From NCBI GenBank assembly GCA_017435505.1, contig JAFSEZ010000052.1:1-40329 (forward strand): 40,329 nt of DNA, read 5' to 3'. A program made the position numbers and the translations under genes. Within the stretch, counting starts at the first letter, position 1, and every line of letters begins with the position of its first letter. The notes under the pieces were generated by a model. That model searched no databases and was not told the DNA's origin. It was given only the letters and a program-made list of their open reading frames with translations. Positions 6,837 through 15,020 of the stretch are shown here, piece by piece. Source of the DNA: Akkermansia sp. GTDB lineage: Bacteria; Verrucomicrobiota; Verrucomicrobiia; Verrucomicrobiales; Akkermansiaceae.

Positions 6837-7934
6837 TTAGATGTAGACGCGGGGGACGCGGGAGGAGATGCTGGTGATGACGTTGCTGGGGATGGTGTGG
6901 GCGCGGGTGGTGATTTCTTGCCAGGGGACGTTGGGGCCCATGATTTCTGCCACATCGCCGGGTTGGATGCCGTGCATGTGGGAGACGTCGACCATAATTT
7001 GATCCATGGTGACGCGGCCGAGGACGGGGCAGTAGGAGCCGTTGAGGTAGACGCGTGCGCCCGTGTTGGAGAGGTAGTGCAGGTAGCCATCTCCAAAGCC
7101 GATGCCGATGGTGGCAACTTTGGTGGGGCCGGTGGTGATGTAGGTGTGGTTGTAGGAGATGCCGTGGTTTTCGGGGAGGGTGCGCAGGAGGGTGACGCGG
7201 CTGTAGAGGGTGAGGGTGTTGCGGAGTTCGCGGTTGTAGGGGGAGGGCATGGGGGAGTAGCCGTAGAGGATGCGGCCCAGGCGTACCATGTTGGTGCTGG
7301 GGGCGCGGTAGTTGAATACGGCAGAGCTGCTGCAGAGGTGAGAGTAGGGGAGCGTGGCGGGAAGGCTGGCTACGGCTTGTTCGTAGCTGTTGATTTGGCG
7401 GTGGGTGAAGGAGATGTCATCTGCCGCGGCAGAGAGGTGAGAGTAGATGCCTTCGAGGTGAATGTGGGGGAGGTGGCTGAGGTGCTCAACGAGGGCCGGG
7501 AGGTCTTGGGGCAGGACACCTGCTCGCCCCATGCCGGTGTCTACGTTGATGTGGAGGTGCGCTTGTTTGCCGTAGAGTTGGCCAAGGGTGTTGTAGTGGT
7601 CTGCCTCATCGGGGGAGGAGAGGGCGGCGCGCCATCCGTTTTGGACGATGATGTCGCGCTCGGCCGGGAAGCTGGGGCCAAGGATGAAGGGGCAGGTGCG
7701 GCAGCCGGCATCGCGTACGCGGGCGGCCTCGCTGATGGTGGCTACGCCGAAGAAGGCGATGTCGCAGTCATCGAGCGCGCGGGCAACGCCTTCCAATCCA
7801 TGGCCGTATGCTTCAGCTTTGACGATGGCCATTTGTTGGTGGTTGGGGAGGATGCGGCGCACAACGGAGAGGTTGTGTTTCATGGCATCGGTGTCAATCA
7901 GAGCCCAAGCGCGGTAGAGGGATGTGTCCTGCAT
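6837..7934 (-). CDS. alr: alanine racemase
   Basis: PLP-dependent enzyme that interconverts L- and D-alanine, supplying D-Ala for peptidoglycan in the cytoplasm. The 365-aa length is typical. The PLP lysine is K39 in [33 protein letters not shown] and the catalytic tyrosine Y261 in HGISYNHTY mark the TIM barrel and the start of the beta domain, and [13 protein letters not shown] is the conserved C-terminal stretch. The start at 7934 is supported by a promoter whose -10 ends 6 nt before the ATG, making the message leaderless. Two genes lie downstream on the same strand only in the sense of orientation (RHH protein, then cas9), both with their own gaps. Confidence 0.96.
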   Translation of the reverse strand: MQDTSLYRAWALIDTDAMKHNLSVVRRILPNHQQMAIVKAEAYGHGLEGVARALDDCDIAFFGVATISEAARVRDAGCRTCPFILGPSFPAERDIIVQNGWRAALSSPDEADHYNTLGQLYGKQAHLHINVDTGMGRAGVLPQDLPALVEHLSHLPHIHLEGIYSHLSAAADDISFTHRQINSYEQAVASLPATLPYSHLCSSSAVFNYRAPSTNMVRLGRILYGYSPMPSPYNRELRNTLTLYSRVTLLRTLPENHGISYNHTYITTGPTKVATIGIGFGDGYLHYLSNTGARVYLNGSYCPVLGRVTMDQIMVDVSHMHGIQPGDVAEIMGPNVPWQEITTRAHTIPSNVITSISSRVPRVYI

Positions 7935-7940
7935 GGGGGT

Positions 7941-7969
7941 ATTTTATGCCCAGAGGCGGGGCAATGCAA
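7941..7969 (-). promoter_or_regulatory. alr promoter, leaderless geometry
   Basis: TTGCAT (7964-7969), 17 bp, TAAAAT (7941-7946), then 6 nt to the ATG at 7934. The predicted +1 coincides with the start codon and there is no Shine-Dalgarno. Confidence 0.65.
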
Positions 7970-8097
7970 TGAAAAAGAGGGGGTGATTGGTTTTAATTTG
8001 CAAATTTTGCGTTTTCCATTTCAGATGGGGGGGATGCTTAGCGAACGCGTGTGCGCGCGATGGGAAATTGTTGCTTGCTTTGGGGGTAAAAATGTGT

Positions 8098-8127
8098 TTG
8101 AATAGAGAAAGGACATCTTGATAGATT
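8098..8127 (+). promoter_or_regulatory. possible promoter of the GH2 gene
   Basis: TTGAAT (8098-8103), 18 bp, TAGATT (8122-8127), 8 nt before the ATG at 8136. It is weaker than the others. An AAAGGA at 8108-8113 before a TTG at 8118 is a competing start signal. Confidence 0.35.
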
Positions 8128-8135
8128 GCGTATAT

Positions 8136-11111
8136 ATGATTACCATGAAAGCTCGATATATTATGCCGCTATTGGCACTGGGACTGTGCAGTGCGCAGGC
8201 CGGGGAGAGAGAAACTTTTGATTTTGGGTGGAAATTTCGCTATTTTGGGCCGGAGAATCCGGCGGATGTGGGATTCCCCGTAACAGCGACAGATCACCAA
8301 GGGCAGCACTCGCCCGCCGCAGCGGTGGACGGTGATTTGATGACTCGCTGGTGCGCCAAGGACCAAGACCCCGGCAAGGTGCTGACGATTCGTCCCGGGT
8401 TCAAGGAACCGGTGAAGCTGGTGATGGTGTATTGGGAGCAGGTGAATAATTGTGACGTGACGCTGGAGGTGGTAAGCGGTAAGGAGGTGCAGCGTGCGCG
8501 TTTCAAGGTGGGCAATCAGGCGGCGTCGTTCCTTTGGGTGAATGGCAAGACGATTGATGCGATGCGCGTGAAGGTGAATGGCACGAGTGATAAGGTGTGG
8601 GCCAGCGTGCGCGAGGTGATGTTCACCGGTATGAATGATGAGCAGCTGAAGGTAGTGCATAGCCGGGATGATGCGTATGTGCATGCGGCTGTGGAGTATG
8701 ATGAGAGTGGCTACAAGGATGTGCAGTTGCCGCATGATTGGGCAATCGAGAGTCCGTTCCTGATGGATGAGCCGAATGAGACGGGCAAGTTGCCGTGGAA
8801 TGGCTGGGGGTGGTACCGCAAGCATTTTGACGTGCCGGCTGATTTCAGCGTGGAGAAAGACCGCTATTTTTTGGATTTTGATGGCGTGATGTCTAATCCC
8901 CAAGTGTATGTGAACGGTCAGAAGGCGGGGGAATGGGCCTATGGGTATAATTCATTCCGCGTGGATATTACGCCTTATTTGAAGCCGGGGCAGAAGAATC
9001 TGGTGGCGGTGATGGCGAGCAATTTGGAGTTATCGACCCGCTGGTATCCCGGTGCGGGCATATACCGCCATGTGTGGCTGACCAAGACGCAGCCTGTGCA
9101 TTTGGGGCAGTGGCCGACTTACATTACAACGCCGGAGATTTCTGAGGAAAAGGCTACGGTGAAGATTCAGACGGGGGTGAAGAATACCTCTGACAAGTCG
9201 GTGGAGGTACGCGTACTCAATGAGATTGATGGCGTGCTGGCTGCCCCGGCTACGATTACGCTGGCACCGGGGACGGATGGCTATGTGGAGCAGGAGTTGG
9301 TGGTGTATTCTCCGCGTTTGTGGAGCTGCGAGACGCCGAATCTGTATACGGCCAAGACTTCTATCCAGGTGGATGGCAAGACGATTGATGCAACTGAGAG
9401 CAATTTTGGTATCCGCAAGATTGAGTGGAAGAAGGATGGGTTCTACCTGAACGGGGAGCGTGTGCAGCTGAAAGGTGTGTGCGAGCACCATGATTTGGGG
9501 GCTCTGGGGGCGGCGTTTTATGCCCGTGGCTATGAGCGCAAGATTGAGAAGCTGAAGGCGATGGGCTGTAACTCGATACGCATGACCCATAATCCGCCCG
9601 CGCCCGAGGTTCTGGATTTGTGTGATAAGCACGGTATTTTGGTGATTGATGAGTTGTTCGATATCTGGCGTTTCCAGAAGTACGACAAGATCAACGGCTA
9701 CCACATTTATTGGAATGATTGGTGGAAGAAAGATGTGCGTCATTTTGTGTTGCGAGATCGCAACCACCCCTGCATTATTGCGTGGAGCGGTGGCAATGAG
9801 GTGCCGGAGCAGGGCAGCAAGAATGAGAAGCGTGCCAAGTTGGGGCGCGAGGTGAGCGAGGACTTGCGCGATGAGTTCCGCCGCTTTGATCCCACTCGCC
9901 CATATACAGTAGGGTGTAATGATGCAACGGCATACACGAACGGCTTTAGCGAGACGATGGATGTGTATGGCTTTAATTACAAACCGCATCTGTATGCAAA
10001 GTTCCGCGAGAAGCACCCGGATATGCCCTACATAGGGTCGGAGACGTGTTCATGCGTGGGCACGCGCGATACGTATTTCTTCCCGTTGGGGTGGAAAGTG
10101 GGCTATGGCGCACGCTATTTCCAAGTGAGCGCGTATGGCCTTTCCTCTACCGGTTGGGGGAATTGCCCGGATATTGAGATGCATGCCCACACGTTGGCGC
10201 CTGATATAGCGGGTGAGTATGTGTGGACGGGCTTTGATTACTTGGGCGAGCCGACTCCGTATAATCAGGATGCATCCAATGTGGGTAACTTTATCGGGGC
10301 TTCGCAGGCGGAGATTGAGGCTGCTATGAAGATGCTCAAGGAGATGGGCAACAAGGCTCCGAGCCGCAGCTCGTACTTCGGAATCATCGATTTGGCCGGT
10401 TTCCCGAAGGATATTTACTATTTGTACCAGAGCCGGTGGAACCCCACCAAGGCGCAGGCACACATTCTGCCGCACTGGAATTGGCCCGGGCGCGAGGGGG
10501 AGAAGACTCCGGTGATGGTGTTTACCTCCGGCGATGAGGCAGAGCTTTTTGTGAATGGCAAGAGCCAGGGTGTGCGCCGCCGCGGGGAGGGCCCCACTTT
10601 CACGCAGAAGGATAAGTCGCTTGTGGTGAGCAAGAACCAGTACCGCTTCACTTGGGAAGATGTGGTGTATGAGCCCGGCACGGTGGAAGTGGTGGTGAAG
10701 AAGGACGGCAAGCCTTGGGCAACCGCCAAGCGCGTGACCACGGGTGAATCTACCACGGTGCAGGCACAGGTGGACCGTGATACCATTGTAGGTGATGCGC
10801 GTGATATTGCTCATATCGAGCTGGCGCTGAGCGATGCGCAGGGAAATGTGGTGCCTACGGACAGCCGCAAGGTGGAGTTCTCTATCGAGGGCCCGGCAGA
10901 GCTCATCGGTTTCTGCAACGGCAATCCGGTGGATCACACGTGCATGCAGGATATGAAGCAGAGCTTCTTCAATGGTCGTATCCTGGCTATTGTGCGTGGT
11001 AAGCGCGGGGCGAGCGGTACGGCTACCGTCACTGTGAAGGCAGAGGGGTTGCCCGAGCTGAAAGTGCCGGTGCAGGTGGCTCCCGCCTCGGAAGAGCAAC
11101 TTAGAAAGTGA
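8136..11111 (+). CDS. secreted glycoside hydrolase family 2 (beta-galactosidase-like) with F5/8C module
   Basis: An exported retaining glycosidase of about 990 aa. It begins with a signal peptide (MPLLALGLCSAQA core). The GH2 jelly-roll is interrupted early (about residues 45-170) by a discoidin/F5-8C-like binding module (AAVDGDLMTRWCAK, then the MRVKVNG region) and resumes at QLPHDWAIE. Next come an immunoglobulin-like domain and the TIM barrel. The acid/base is E555 in WSGGNEVPE and the likely nucleophile is E636 in IGSETCS. C-terminal Ig-like domains follow (ELFVNGKSQG; VEFSIEGPAEL). The substrate is probably a host or plant glycan with beta-linked galactose, but specificity cannot be read. 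Possible starts are TTG 8118, ATG 8136 and ATG 8145; all give the same mature protein. Confidence 0.9.
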   Translation: MITMKARYIMPLLALGLCSAQAGERETFDFGWKFRYFGPENPADVGFPVTATDHQGQHSPAAAVDGDLMTRWCAKDQDPGKVLTIRPGFKEPVKLVMVYWEQVNNCDVTLEVVSGKEVQRARFKVGNQAASFLWVNGKTIDAMRVKVNGTSDKVWASVREVMFTGMNDEQLKVVHSRDDAYVHAAVEYDESGYKDVQLPHDWAIESPFLMDEPNETGKLPWNGWGWYRKHFDVPADFSVEKDRYFLDFDGVMSNPQVYVNGQKAGEWAYGYNSFRVDITPYLKPGQKNLVAVMASNLELSTRWYPGAGIYRHVWLTKTQPVHLGQWPTYITTPEISEEKATVKIQTGVKNTSDKSVEVRVLNEIDGVLAAPATITLAPGTDGYVEQELVVYSPRLWSCETPNLYTAKTSIQVDGKTIDATESNFGIRKIEWKKDGFYLNGERVQLKGVCEHHDLGALGAAFYARGYERKIEKLKAMGCNSIRMTHNPPAPEVLDLCDKHGILVIDELFDIWRFQKYDKINGYHIYWNDWWKKDVRHFVLRDRNHPCIIAWSGGNEVPEQGSKNEKRAKLGREVSEDLRDEFRRFDPTRPYTVGCNDATAYTNGFSETMDVYGFNYKPHLYAKFREKHPDMPYIGSETCSCVGTRDTYFFPLGWKVGYGARYFQVSAYGLSSTGWGNCPDIEMHAHTLAPDIAGEYVWTGFDYLGEPTPYNQDASNVGNFIGASQAEIEAAMKMLKEMGNKAPSRSSYFGIIDLAGFPKDIYYLYQSRWNPTKAQAHILPHWNWPGREGEKTPVMVFTSGDEAELFVNGKSQGVRRRGEGPTFTQKDKSLVVSKNQYRFTWEDVVYEPGTVEVVVKKDGKPWATAKRVTTGESTTVQAQVDRDTIVGDARDIAHIELALSDAQGNVVPTDSRKVEFSIEGPAELIGFCNGNPVDHTCMQDMKQSFFNGRILAIVRGKRGASGTATVTVKAEGLPELKVPVQVAPASEEQLRK

Positions 11112-11155
11112 GCAATGACGCCACGCGCGAAATGCGCGGGCGGCATTGCCCCCAA

Positions 11156-11190
11156 AAAAGAGGGGTGCGCTTTGGGCGCACCCCTCTTTT
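11156..11190. terminator. strong bidirectional terminator after the GH2 gene
   Basis: A 15-bp perfect stem AAAAGAGGGGTGCGC / GCGCACCCCTCTTTT (11156-11170 with 11176-11190), loop TTTGG. It has T- and A-flanks on both sides, so it can work on either strand. Confidence 0.9.
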
Positions 11191-11219
11191 GCGTCTTAAG
11201 GCCGAGCCGGAAATCTTGC

Positions 11220-11248
11220 TTGCAGAAGGGGTGAAGGGGTGGTATAGT
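11220..11248 (+). promoter_or_regulatory. pdxH promoter, leaderless geometry
   Basis: TTGCAG (11220-11225), 17 bp, TATAGT (11243-11248), then 7 nt to the ATG at 11256. Confidence 0.7.
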
Positions 11249-11255
11249 ACGGGGC

Positions 11256-11894
11256 ATGGACTTGTCTGCTTTTCGTGAAGAATACCTGAAAGATACCTTG
11301 CACCGCAAAGATTTGGCGGATTCGCCCTTTGTGCAGTTTGACAGATGGTTCAAGCAGGCATTGGAGGCGGGGATCCCGGAGCCGAATGCCATTAGCGTGG
11401 CGACTTGTACTCCGGATGGCCGCCCCTCTCTCCGCACGGTGTTGCTGAAGTATTATGATGACCGCGGATATGTTTTTTTTACGAATTACAAGAGCCGCAA
11501 GGCACAGGAGATTGCAGCGAACCCGGAGGTGTGCATGATGCTGCCGTGGGTGACGCTGGAACGGCAGATTATTGTGTGCGGGCGTGCGGAAAAAATCTCG
11601 CGGGCAGAGACGCTCAAGTATTTTCTTTCTCGCCCGCGTGAGTCGCAGCTGGGGGCTTGGGTTTCGCACCAGAGTCAGGTTATTTCCACGCGCAAGTTGC
11701 TCATGATGAAACTACAGGAATTGCGGCACAAGTTTGCGGAGGGGCAGGTGCCTCTGCCGGATTTCTGGGGCGGTTTCCGCATTGTGCCCCACCATGTGGA
11801 GTTTTGGCAGGGTGGACCGGGCCGTGTGCACGACCGCTTTCTCTATTCCTTGCAGCCGAATGGCAGCTGGGATATTGAGCGCTTACAACCCTGA
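11256..11894 (+). CDS. pdxH: pyridoxamine 5'-phosphate oxidase
   Basis: FMN-dependent oxidase that makes pyridoxal 5'-phosphate from PNP or PMP in the cytoplasm. The 212-aa length is standard. It has the N-terminal LADSPFVQFDRWF stretch, the FMN-binding RTVLLKYYDDRGYVFFTNY region, the SRPRESQLGAWVSHQSQVI signature, and the C-terminal substrate/FMN segment ending GGPGRVHDRFLYS. It stands alone between a terminator and the small exported peptide gene on the other strand. The promoter places +1 on the ATG, which fixes the start and predicts a leaderless mRNA. Confidence 0.97.
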   Translation: MDLSAFREEYLKDTLHRKDLADSPFVQFDRWFKQALEAGIPEPNAISVATCTPDGRPSLRTVLLKYYDDRGYVFFTNYKSRKAQEIAANPEVCMMLPWVTLERQIIVCGRAEKISRAETLKYFLSRPRESQLGAWVSHQSQVISTRKLLMMKLQELRHKFAEGQVPLPDFWGGFRIVPHHVEFWQGGPGRVHDRFLYSLQPNGSWDIERLQP

Positions 11895-11937
11895 GGTAAT
11901 GCTGCGTTTTTGAGCTGTACGTGTAAGCCGGGTAAAC

Positions 11938-11972
11938 AAAAAGACCCTCTGCCATAATAGACAGAAGAGCCT
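11938..11972 (-). terminator. terminator of the small exported peptide gene
   Basis: Read on the minus strand, AGGCTCTTCTG pairs (wobbles and one mismatch) with CAGAGGGTCTT around the loop TCTATTATGG, followed by TTTTTG. Two further hairpins lie between it and the stop codon: GCGCCC/GGGCGC (11979-11993) and GCAGCTTC/GAAGCTGC (11997-12017). Confidence 0.65.
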
Positions 11973-12036
11973 AGCAATGCGCCCTTGGGGCGCGAAGCAG
12001 CTTCCCGATGAAGCTGCACAGTACGCAACCGGTCGT

Positions 12037-12138
12037 TTAGTGCTGAGCGGTTGCAGGAGCCTCCGGGGTGGGGGGAAGGGTGTTTGCAGTAGCAGTCAGA
12101 GCACCGAGGGTCAGGGTAATTGCGATGGCTTTGAACAT
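12037..12138 (-). CDS. 33-aa exported peptide, function unknown
   Basis: A small open frame with all the parts of a real gene. It starts ATG TTC AAA and encodes MFKAIAITLTLGALTATA, a short signal-peptide-like segment, then a Pro/Ala/Thr-rich tail ending TAQH. It has an AAAGGAAG Shine-Dalgarno about 11 nt upstream. A promoter (TTGACG-16-TAGAAT) lies about 45 bp before it and several hairpins plus a T-tract follow. The cleavage site would be around TATA-NT, leaving a mature peptide of only about 15 residues. I know of no family. It is divergent from rpsA. Confidence 0.6.
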   Translation of the reverse strand: MFKAIAITLTLGALTATANTLPPTPEAPATAQH

Positions 12139-12180
12139 TGTTTTTTTCTTCCTTTCTTTTTTTGCTGTTTGCGCGGCTGT

Positions 12181-12208
12181 ATTCTACGCTTTCTTGTTGA
12201 TTCGTCAA
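12181..12208 (-). promoter_or_regulatory. promoter of the small exported peptide gene
   Basis: On the minus strand TTGACG (12203-12208), 16 bp, TAGAAT (12181-12186), about 42 bp before the ATG, followed by a purine-rich leader with a Shine-Dalgarno. Confidence 0.6.
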
Positions 12209-12269
12209 GCGAAATTTTAAGAATTTTTCATTTTTTTTGAAAGTATTTGCTTTTCAATAGAAAAAAGGC

Positions 12270-12298
12270 TTGATAAGAGGGAGGAAATTCTGTAGAAT
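12270..12298 (+). promoter_or_regulatory. rpsA promoter
   Basis: TTGATA (12270-12275), 17 bp, TAGAAT (12293-12298). The start would be near 12305, giving a leader of about 95 nt. Confidence 0.65.
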
Positions 12299-12316
12299 GC
12301 CCCATCGGTTTTTCGT

Positions 12317-12349
12317 CCGGCGGAGTAGTGGCGCCCTGGTAGCCGCCGG
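12317..12349 (+). promoter_or_regulatory. hairpin in the rpsA leader, possible autoregulatory site
   Basis: CCGGCGG (12317-12323) pairs with CCGCCGG (12343-12349). The remaining 50 nt up to the ATG are A-rich and carry no Shine-Dalgarno. In E. coli the rpsA mRNA also lacks a good Shine-Dalgarno and is autoregulated by S1; the same idea is plausible here but is only an inference. Confidence 0.4.
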
Positions 12350-12398
12350 AAAAAGGGCCTTGGAGAAAAATCGGCAACATCAACCCAAAACAATACAA

Positions 12399-14084
12399 AT
12401 GAGTAATTCCGAATTGGAGGCTTTGATTGATTCCAAGCTTCCTTCTTTCCGCAAGGGCGATATCGTCAACGGTACCATCCTTGAAATCCGTCCGCAGGTT
12501 GTCCTCGTAGACATTGGCTACAAGTCTGAGGGTGTCATCCCCGTTTCTGAGTTTGAAGACGAGGAAATCGAAGTGGGCGATCAGATTGAGGTTCTTCTTG
12601 AGAGCCTTGAAAACGACGAAGGTCTCGTCGTCCTTTCCAAAGAAAAAGCTGCTCACAAGCAGAACTGGGACAAGATTGTGGCTGTCTACAAGGATGGCGG
12701 TCTTGTCAAGGGTAAGGTCAAGAGCGTGGTCAAGGGCGGCCTGATGGTCAACGTTGGCGTAGAGGCGTTCCTTCCCGGTTCTCAGGTGGATATCATTCCG
12801 CCCAAGGATCTCAACGAGTTCGTGGGCAATGTGTACGAGTTCAAGATTGTCAAGGTGAATGACGACCGCAAGAACATTGTTCTTTCCCGTCGCGAGGTCA
12901 TCGAGGCAGAGCGCAGCGAGCAGCGCCAGCGTTTCTTGGAGACGGTGAACGTGGGCGACCGCGTACAGGGTACAGTCAAGAACATCACCGATTTCGGTGC
13001 GTTCGTGGACTTGGCCGGTATGGATGGTTTGCTGCACATCACCGACATGAGCTGGGGCCGTGTGAACCACCCCTCCGAGCTGCTTCACATCGGCCAGGAG
13101 TTGGAGGTTCTCATCCTCGAGGTGGACCGCGACAAGGAGCGCGTATCCTTGGGTCTCAAGCAACTTTCCGACAACCCCTGGGCCGACATCGAGCTCAAGT
13201 ACCCGATTTCCTCCCGTGTCAAGGGCCGCGTGACCAAGCTTCTGGCATACGGTGCATTCGTGGAGCTGGAGAAGGGTGTGGAAGGTTTGGTACACGTATC
13301 CGAGCTTTCTTGGACGAAGCGCATCACTCGCCCGAGCGACGTGTTGTCTCTGGATCAGGAAATCGAGGCTGTTGTGCTCAACATCTCCGTGGAAGAGCAG
13401 AAGATTTCCCTCGGCGTGCGCCAGCTCGACGAGAATCCATGGGAAGCAATCGAGGCTCGTTTCCCCGTTGGCACCATCATCTCCGGTGCTGTGCGTAACC
13501 TTACCCCCTACGGCGCTTTCGTGGCTTTGGAGGAAGGTATCGACGGCATGATTCACGTGTCCGACATGAGCTGGACCCGCAAGATCAACCACCCCTCCGA
13601 AGTCCTCAAGAAGGGCGACGTGGTGGAGGCTCGCGTGCTGAATATCGACAAGGAAAACCAGCGTGTTTCCCTTGGTATCAAGCAGCTTGAGTCCGATCCG
13701 TGGGAATCCATCGACGCCCGTTTCAAGGTGGGCGATCTTGTCAGCGGTCAGGTGGCCAAGATTGCATCTTTCGGTGCATTCGTCAACTTGGACGGCGATA
13801 TCGATGGTCTCATCCACATCTCCCAGCTTTCCGAGGAGCACGTGGAGCGCGTCAAGGATGTCATCAAGGTGGGCGACGAAATCAAGGCTCGCGTCATCAA
13901 GGTGGACAAGGTGGAGCGCCGCATAGGTCTTTCCATCAAGGCTGTGAACTACGATCCCGAACAGCTGCGCCGCGAGACGGCCGCATTCGAGACCGTGCGC
14001 GCCGGCGATATGGTGGGTCTGGAGCAGGCATTCAATCTGGCTGCTTTGCAGTCCGAGGAGTGGAGCCCCTCCGAAGAGAAATAA
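12399..14084 (+). CDS. rpsA: 30S ribosomal protein S1
   Basis: The RNA-binding ribosomal protein that helps load mRNA on the 30S subunit. I start at the ATG at 12399 (MSNSELEALIDSK, 561 aa), since upstream codons lie in the leader. Six S1 (OB-fold) repeats are visible. The first two (GDIVNGTILEI, GLVKGKVKSV) are the divergent ribosome-binding pair. The last four share VxGxVxxxxxxGAFVxL and the LHIT/VHVSxxSW motif. Codon use is markedly C-ending compared with neighbours, as expected for high expression. It ends before a strong terminator. Confidence 0.97.
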   Translation: MSNSELEALIDSKLPSFRKGDIVNGTILEIRPQVVLVDIGYKSEGVIPVSEFEDEEIEVGDQIEVLLESLENDEGLVVLSKEKAAHKQNWDKIVAVYKDGGLVKGKVKSVVKGGLMVNVGVEAFLPGSQVDIIPPKDLNEFVGNVYEFKIVKVNDDRKNIVLSRREVIEAERSEQRQRFLETVNVGDRVQGTVKNITDFGAFVDLAGMDGLLHITDMSWGRVNHPSELLHIGQELEVLILEVDRDKERVSLGLKQLSDNPWADIELKYPISSRVKGRVTKLLAYGAFVELEKGVEGLVHVSELSWTKRITRPSDVLSLDQEIEAVVLNISVEEQKISLGVRQLDENPWEAIEARFPVGTIISGAVRNLTPYGAFVALEEGIDGMIHVSDMSWTRKINHPSEVLKKGDVVEARVLNIDKENQRVSLGIKQLESDPWESIDARFKVGDLVSGQVAKIASFGAFVNLDGDIDGLIHISQLSEEHVERVKDVIKVGDEIKARVIKVDKVERRIGLSIKAVNYDPEQLRRETAAFETVRAGDMVGLEQAFNLAALQSEEWSPSEEK

Positions 14085-14115
14085 GACTCATTGCGCTAAG
14101 CAATATTGAATCTTT

Positions 14116-14151
14116 TGGCTCGCCCTGCATGATGTGGGGCGAGCCATTTTT
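14116..14151 (+). terminator. rpsA terminator
   Basis: Stem TGGCTCGCCC / GGGCGAGCCA (14116-14125 with 14137-14146), 11-nt loop, followed by TTTTTG. Confidence 0.9.
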
Positions 14152-14220
14152 GAAAGCCGGGGTGAAGGCGTTGCTGCGCGTTTTGTCCCGCAAGGGGGGC
14201 AGCTCGCTTAGGTTGCGAGC

Positions 14221-14249
14221 TTGACAATGGGGAAAGAGTAGGGTAGGCT
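14221..14249 (+). promoter_or_regulatory. promoter of the WecG/TagA-like gene
   Basis: TTGACA (14221-14226), 17 bp, TAGGCT (14244-14249), 9 nt before the GTG start at 14259, so the leader is only about 1-3 nt. Confidence 0.6.
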
Positions 14250-14258
14250 AAGAGGCGC

Positions 14259-15017
14259 GTGAAGGAGAAAGCGACAGAGCCTGCAAGGGTAGGTATTTTT
14301 GGAGTGCCGTTTGTGGTGGCTGATTTGGAGCAAGCCAGCATGCATTTTGTGGATAAGGCACGCAGTACGCAGGTGCCGTTGCTTTCTGCGCATGCGGATG
14401 TGCATGTGCTTACGCGCGCTCTGCATGATGGGAGCTATGGGCAGGGCATTGCCAAGTTTGACTATGTGTGCCCGGATGGCATGCCGATTGTATGGCTGAT
14501 GCGGCGCAAGGGTACCGCTGCTTGCCGCCTATACGGACCTGATGTGATGGAATGGGTGTGGGACAAGGGACGAGCCGCCGGGGTGCGCCATTTCCTGCTG
14601 GGGGGCACAGAGGAGGCTGTTGCCCGCATGAGTGCTAATTTATCCGCCCGGTATCCCGGTGTGGAGATAGCGGGGCATTATTGCCCGCCGATGGGTGCAT
14701 GGGATGCCTCGTTGAATGCAGAGATGATGCAGCGCATCCGTGAAAGTGGGGCGCATTGCGTGTGGGTGGGGCTTGGTTGCCCCAAGCAGGAGACATGGCT
14801 TTTCACCCACCGAGAGCAGTTGCCGCCGGCGCTTTATTTCGGCGTGGGGGCGGCATTCAATTTTCATGCCGGATTGGTGAAGCAGGCTCCGGCTTGGGTA
14901 CGGAATCACGGTTTTGAGTGGCTGTGGCGGTTGTGCCGCGAGCCACGCCGTTTGTTCAAGCGCTATTTGGTACACAACACGCGCTTTATTTGGTATTGTC
15001 TCACGCGCAAGGTGTGA
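14259..15017 (+). CDS. WecG/TagA/CpsF family (GT26) glycosyltransferase
   Basis: A 252-aa transferase of the family that adds a sugar, typically ManNAc or ManNAcA, to a lipid-linked precursor for surface polysaccharide. Family marks are LLSAHADVHVL, YVCPDGMPIVWLMR (the catalytic Asp and PDGM motif), FLLGGTEE and the strongly conserved WVGLGCPKQETWL. The C-terminal basic stretch RNHGFEWLWRLCREPRRLFKRY is the usual membrane-associated tail. The start is GTG at 14259, with a promoter almost touching it. No other polysaccharide genes are adjacent. The gene ends tail-to-tail 3 bp from the phosphoesterase with no terminator between. Confidence 0.88.
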   Translation: MKEKATEPARVGIFGVPFVVADLEQASMHFVDKARSTQVPLLSAHADVHVLTRALHDGSYGQGIAKFDYVCPDGMPIVWLMRRKGTAACRLYGPDVMEWVWDKGRAAGVRHFLLGGTEEAVARMSANLSARYPGVEIAGHYCPPMGAWDASLNAEMMQRIRESGAHCVWVGLGCPKQETWLFTHREQLPPALYFGVGAAFNFHAGLVKQAPAWVRNHGFEWLWRLCREPRRLFKRYLVHNTRFIWYCLTRKV

Positions 15018-15020
15018 GTT

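Noticed and set aside
6804..8105. 433-aa open frame on the plus strand over alr
   Set aside because: It is antisense to alr, which has clear catalytic motifs and a promoter. The predicted protein is an Ala/Gly/Val/Asp-rich shadow with no family similarity.
12228..13841. 537-aa open frame antisense to rpsA
   Set aside because: The long open frame results from the C-ending codon bias and repeated S1 motifs of rpsA; it has no start signal and repeats in step with the S1 domains.
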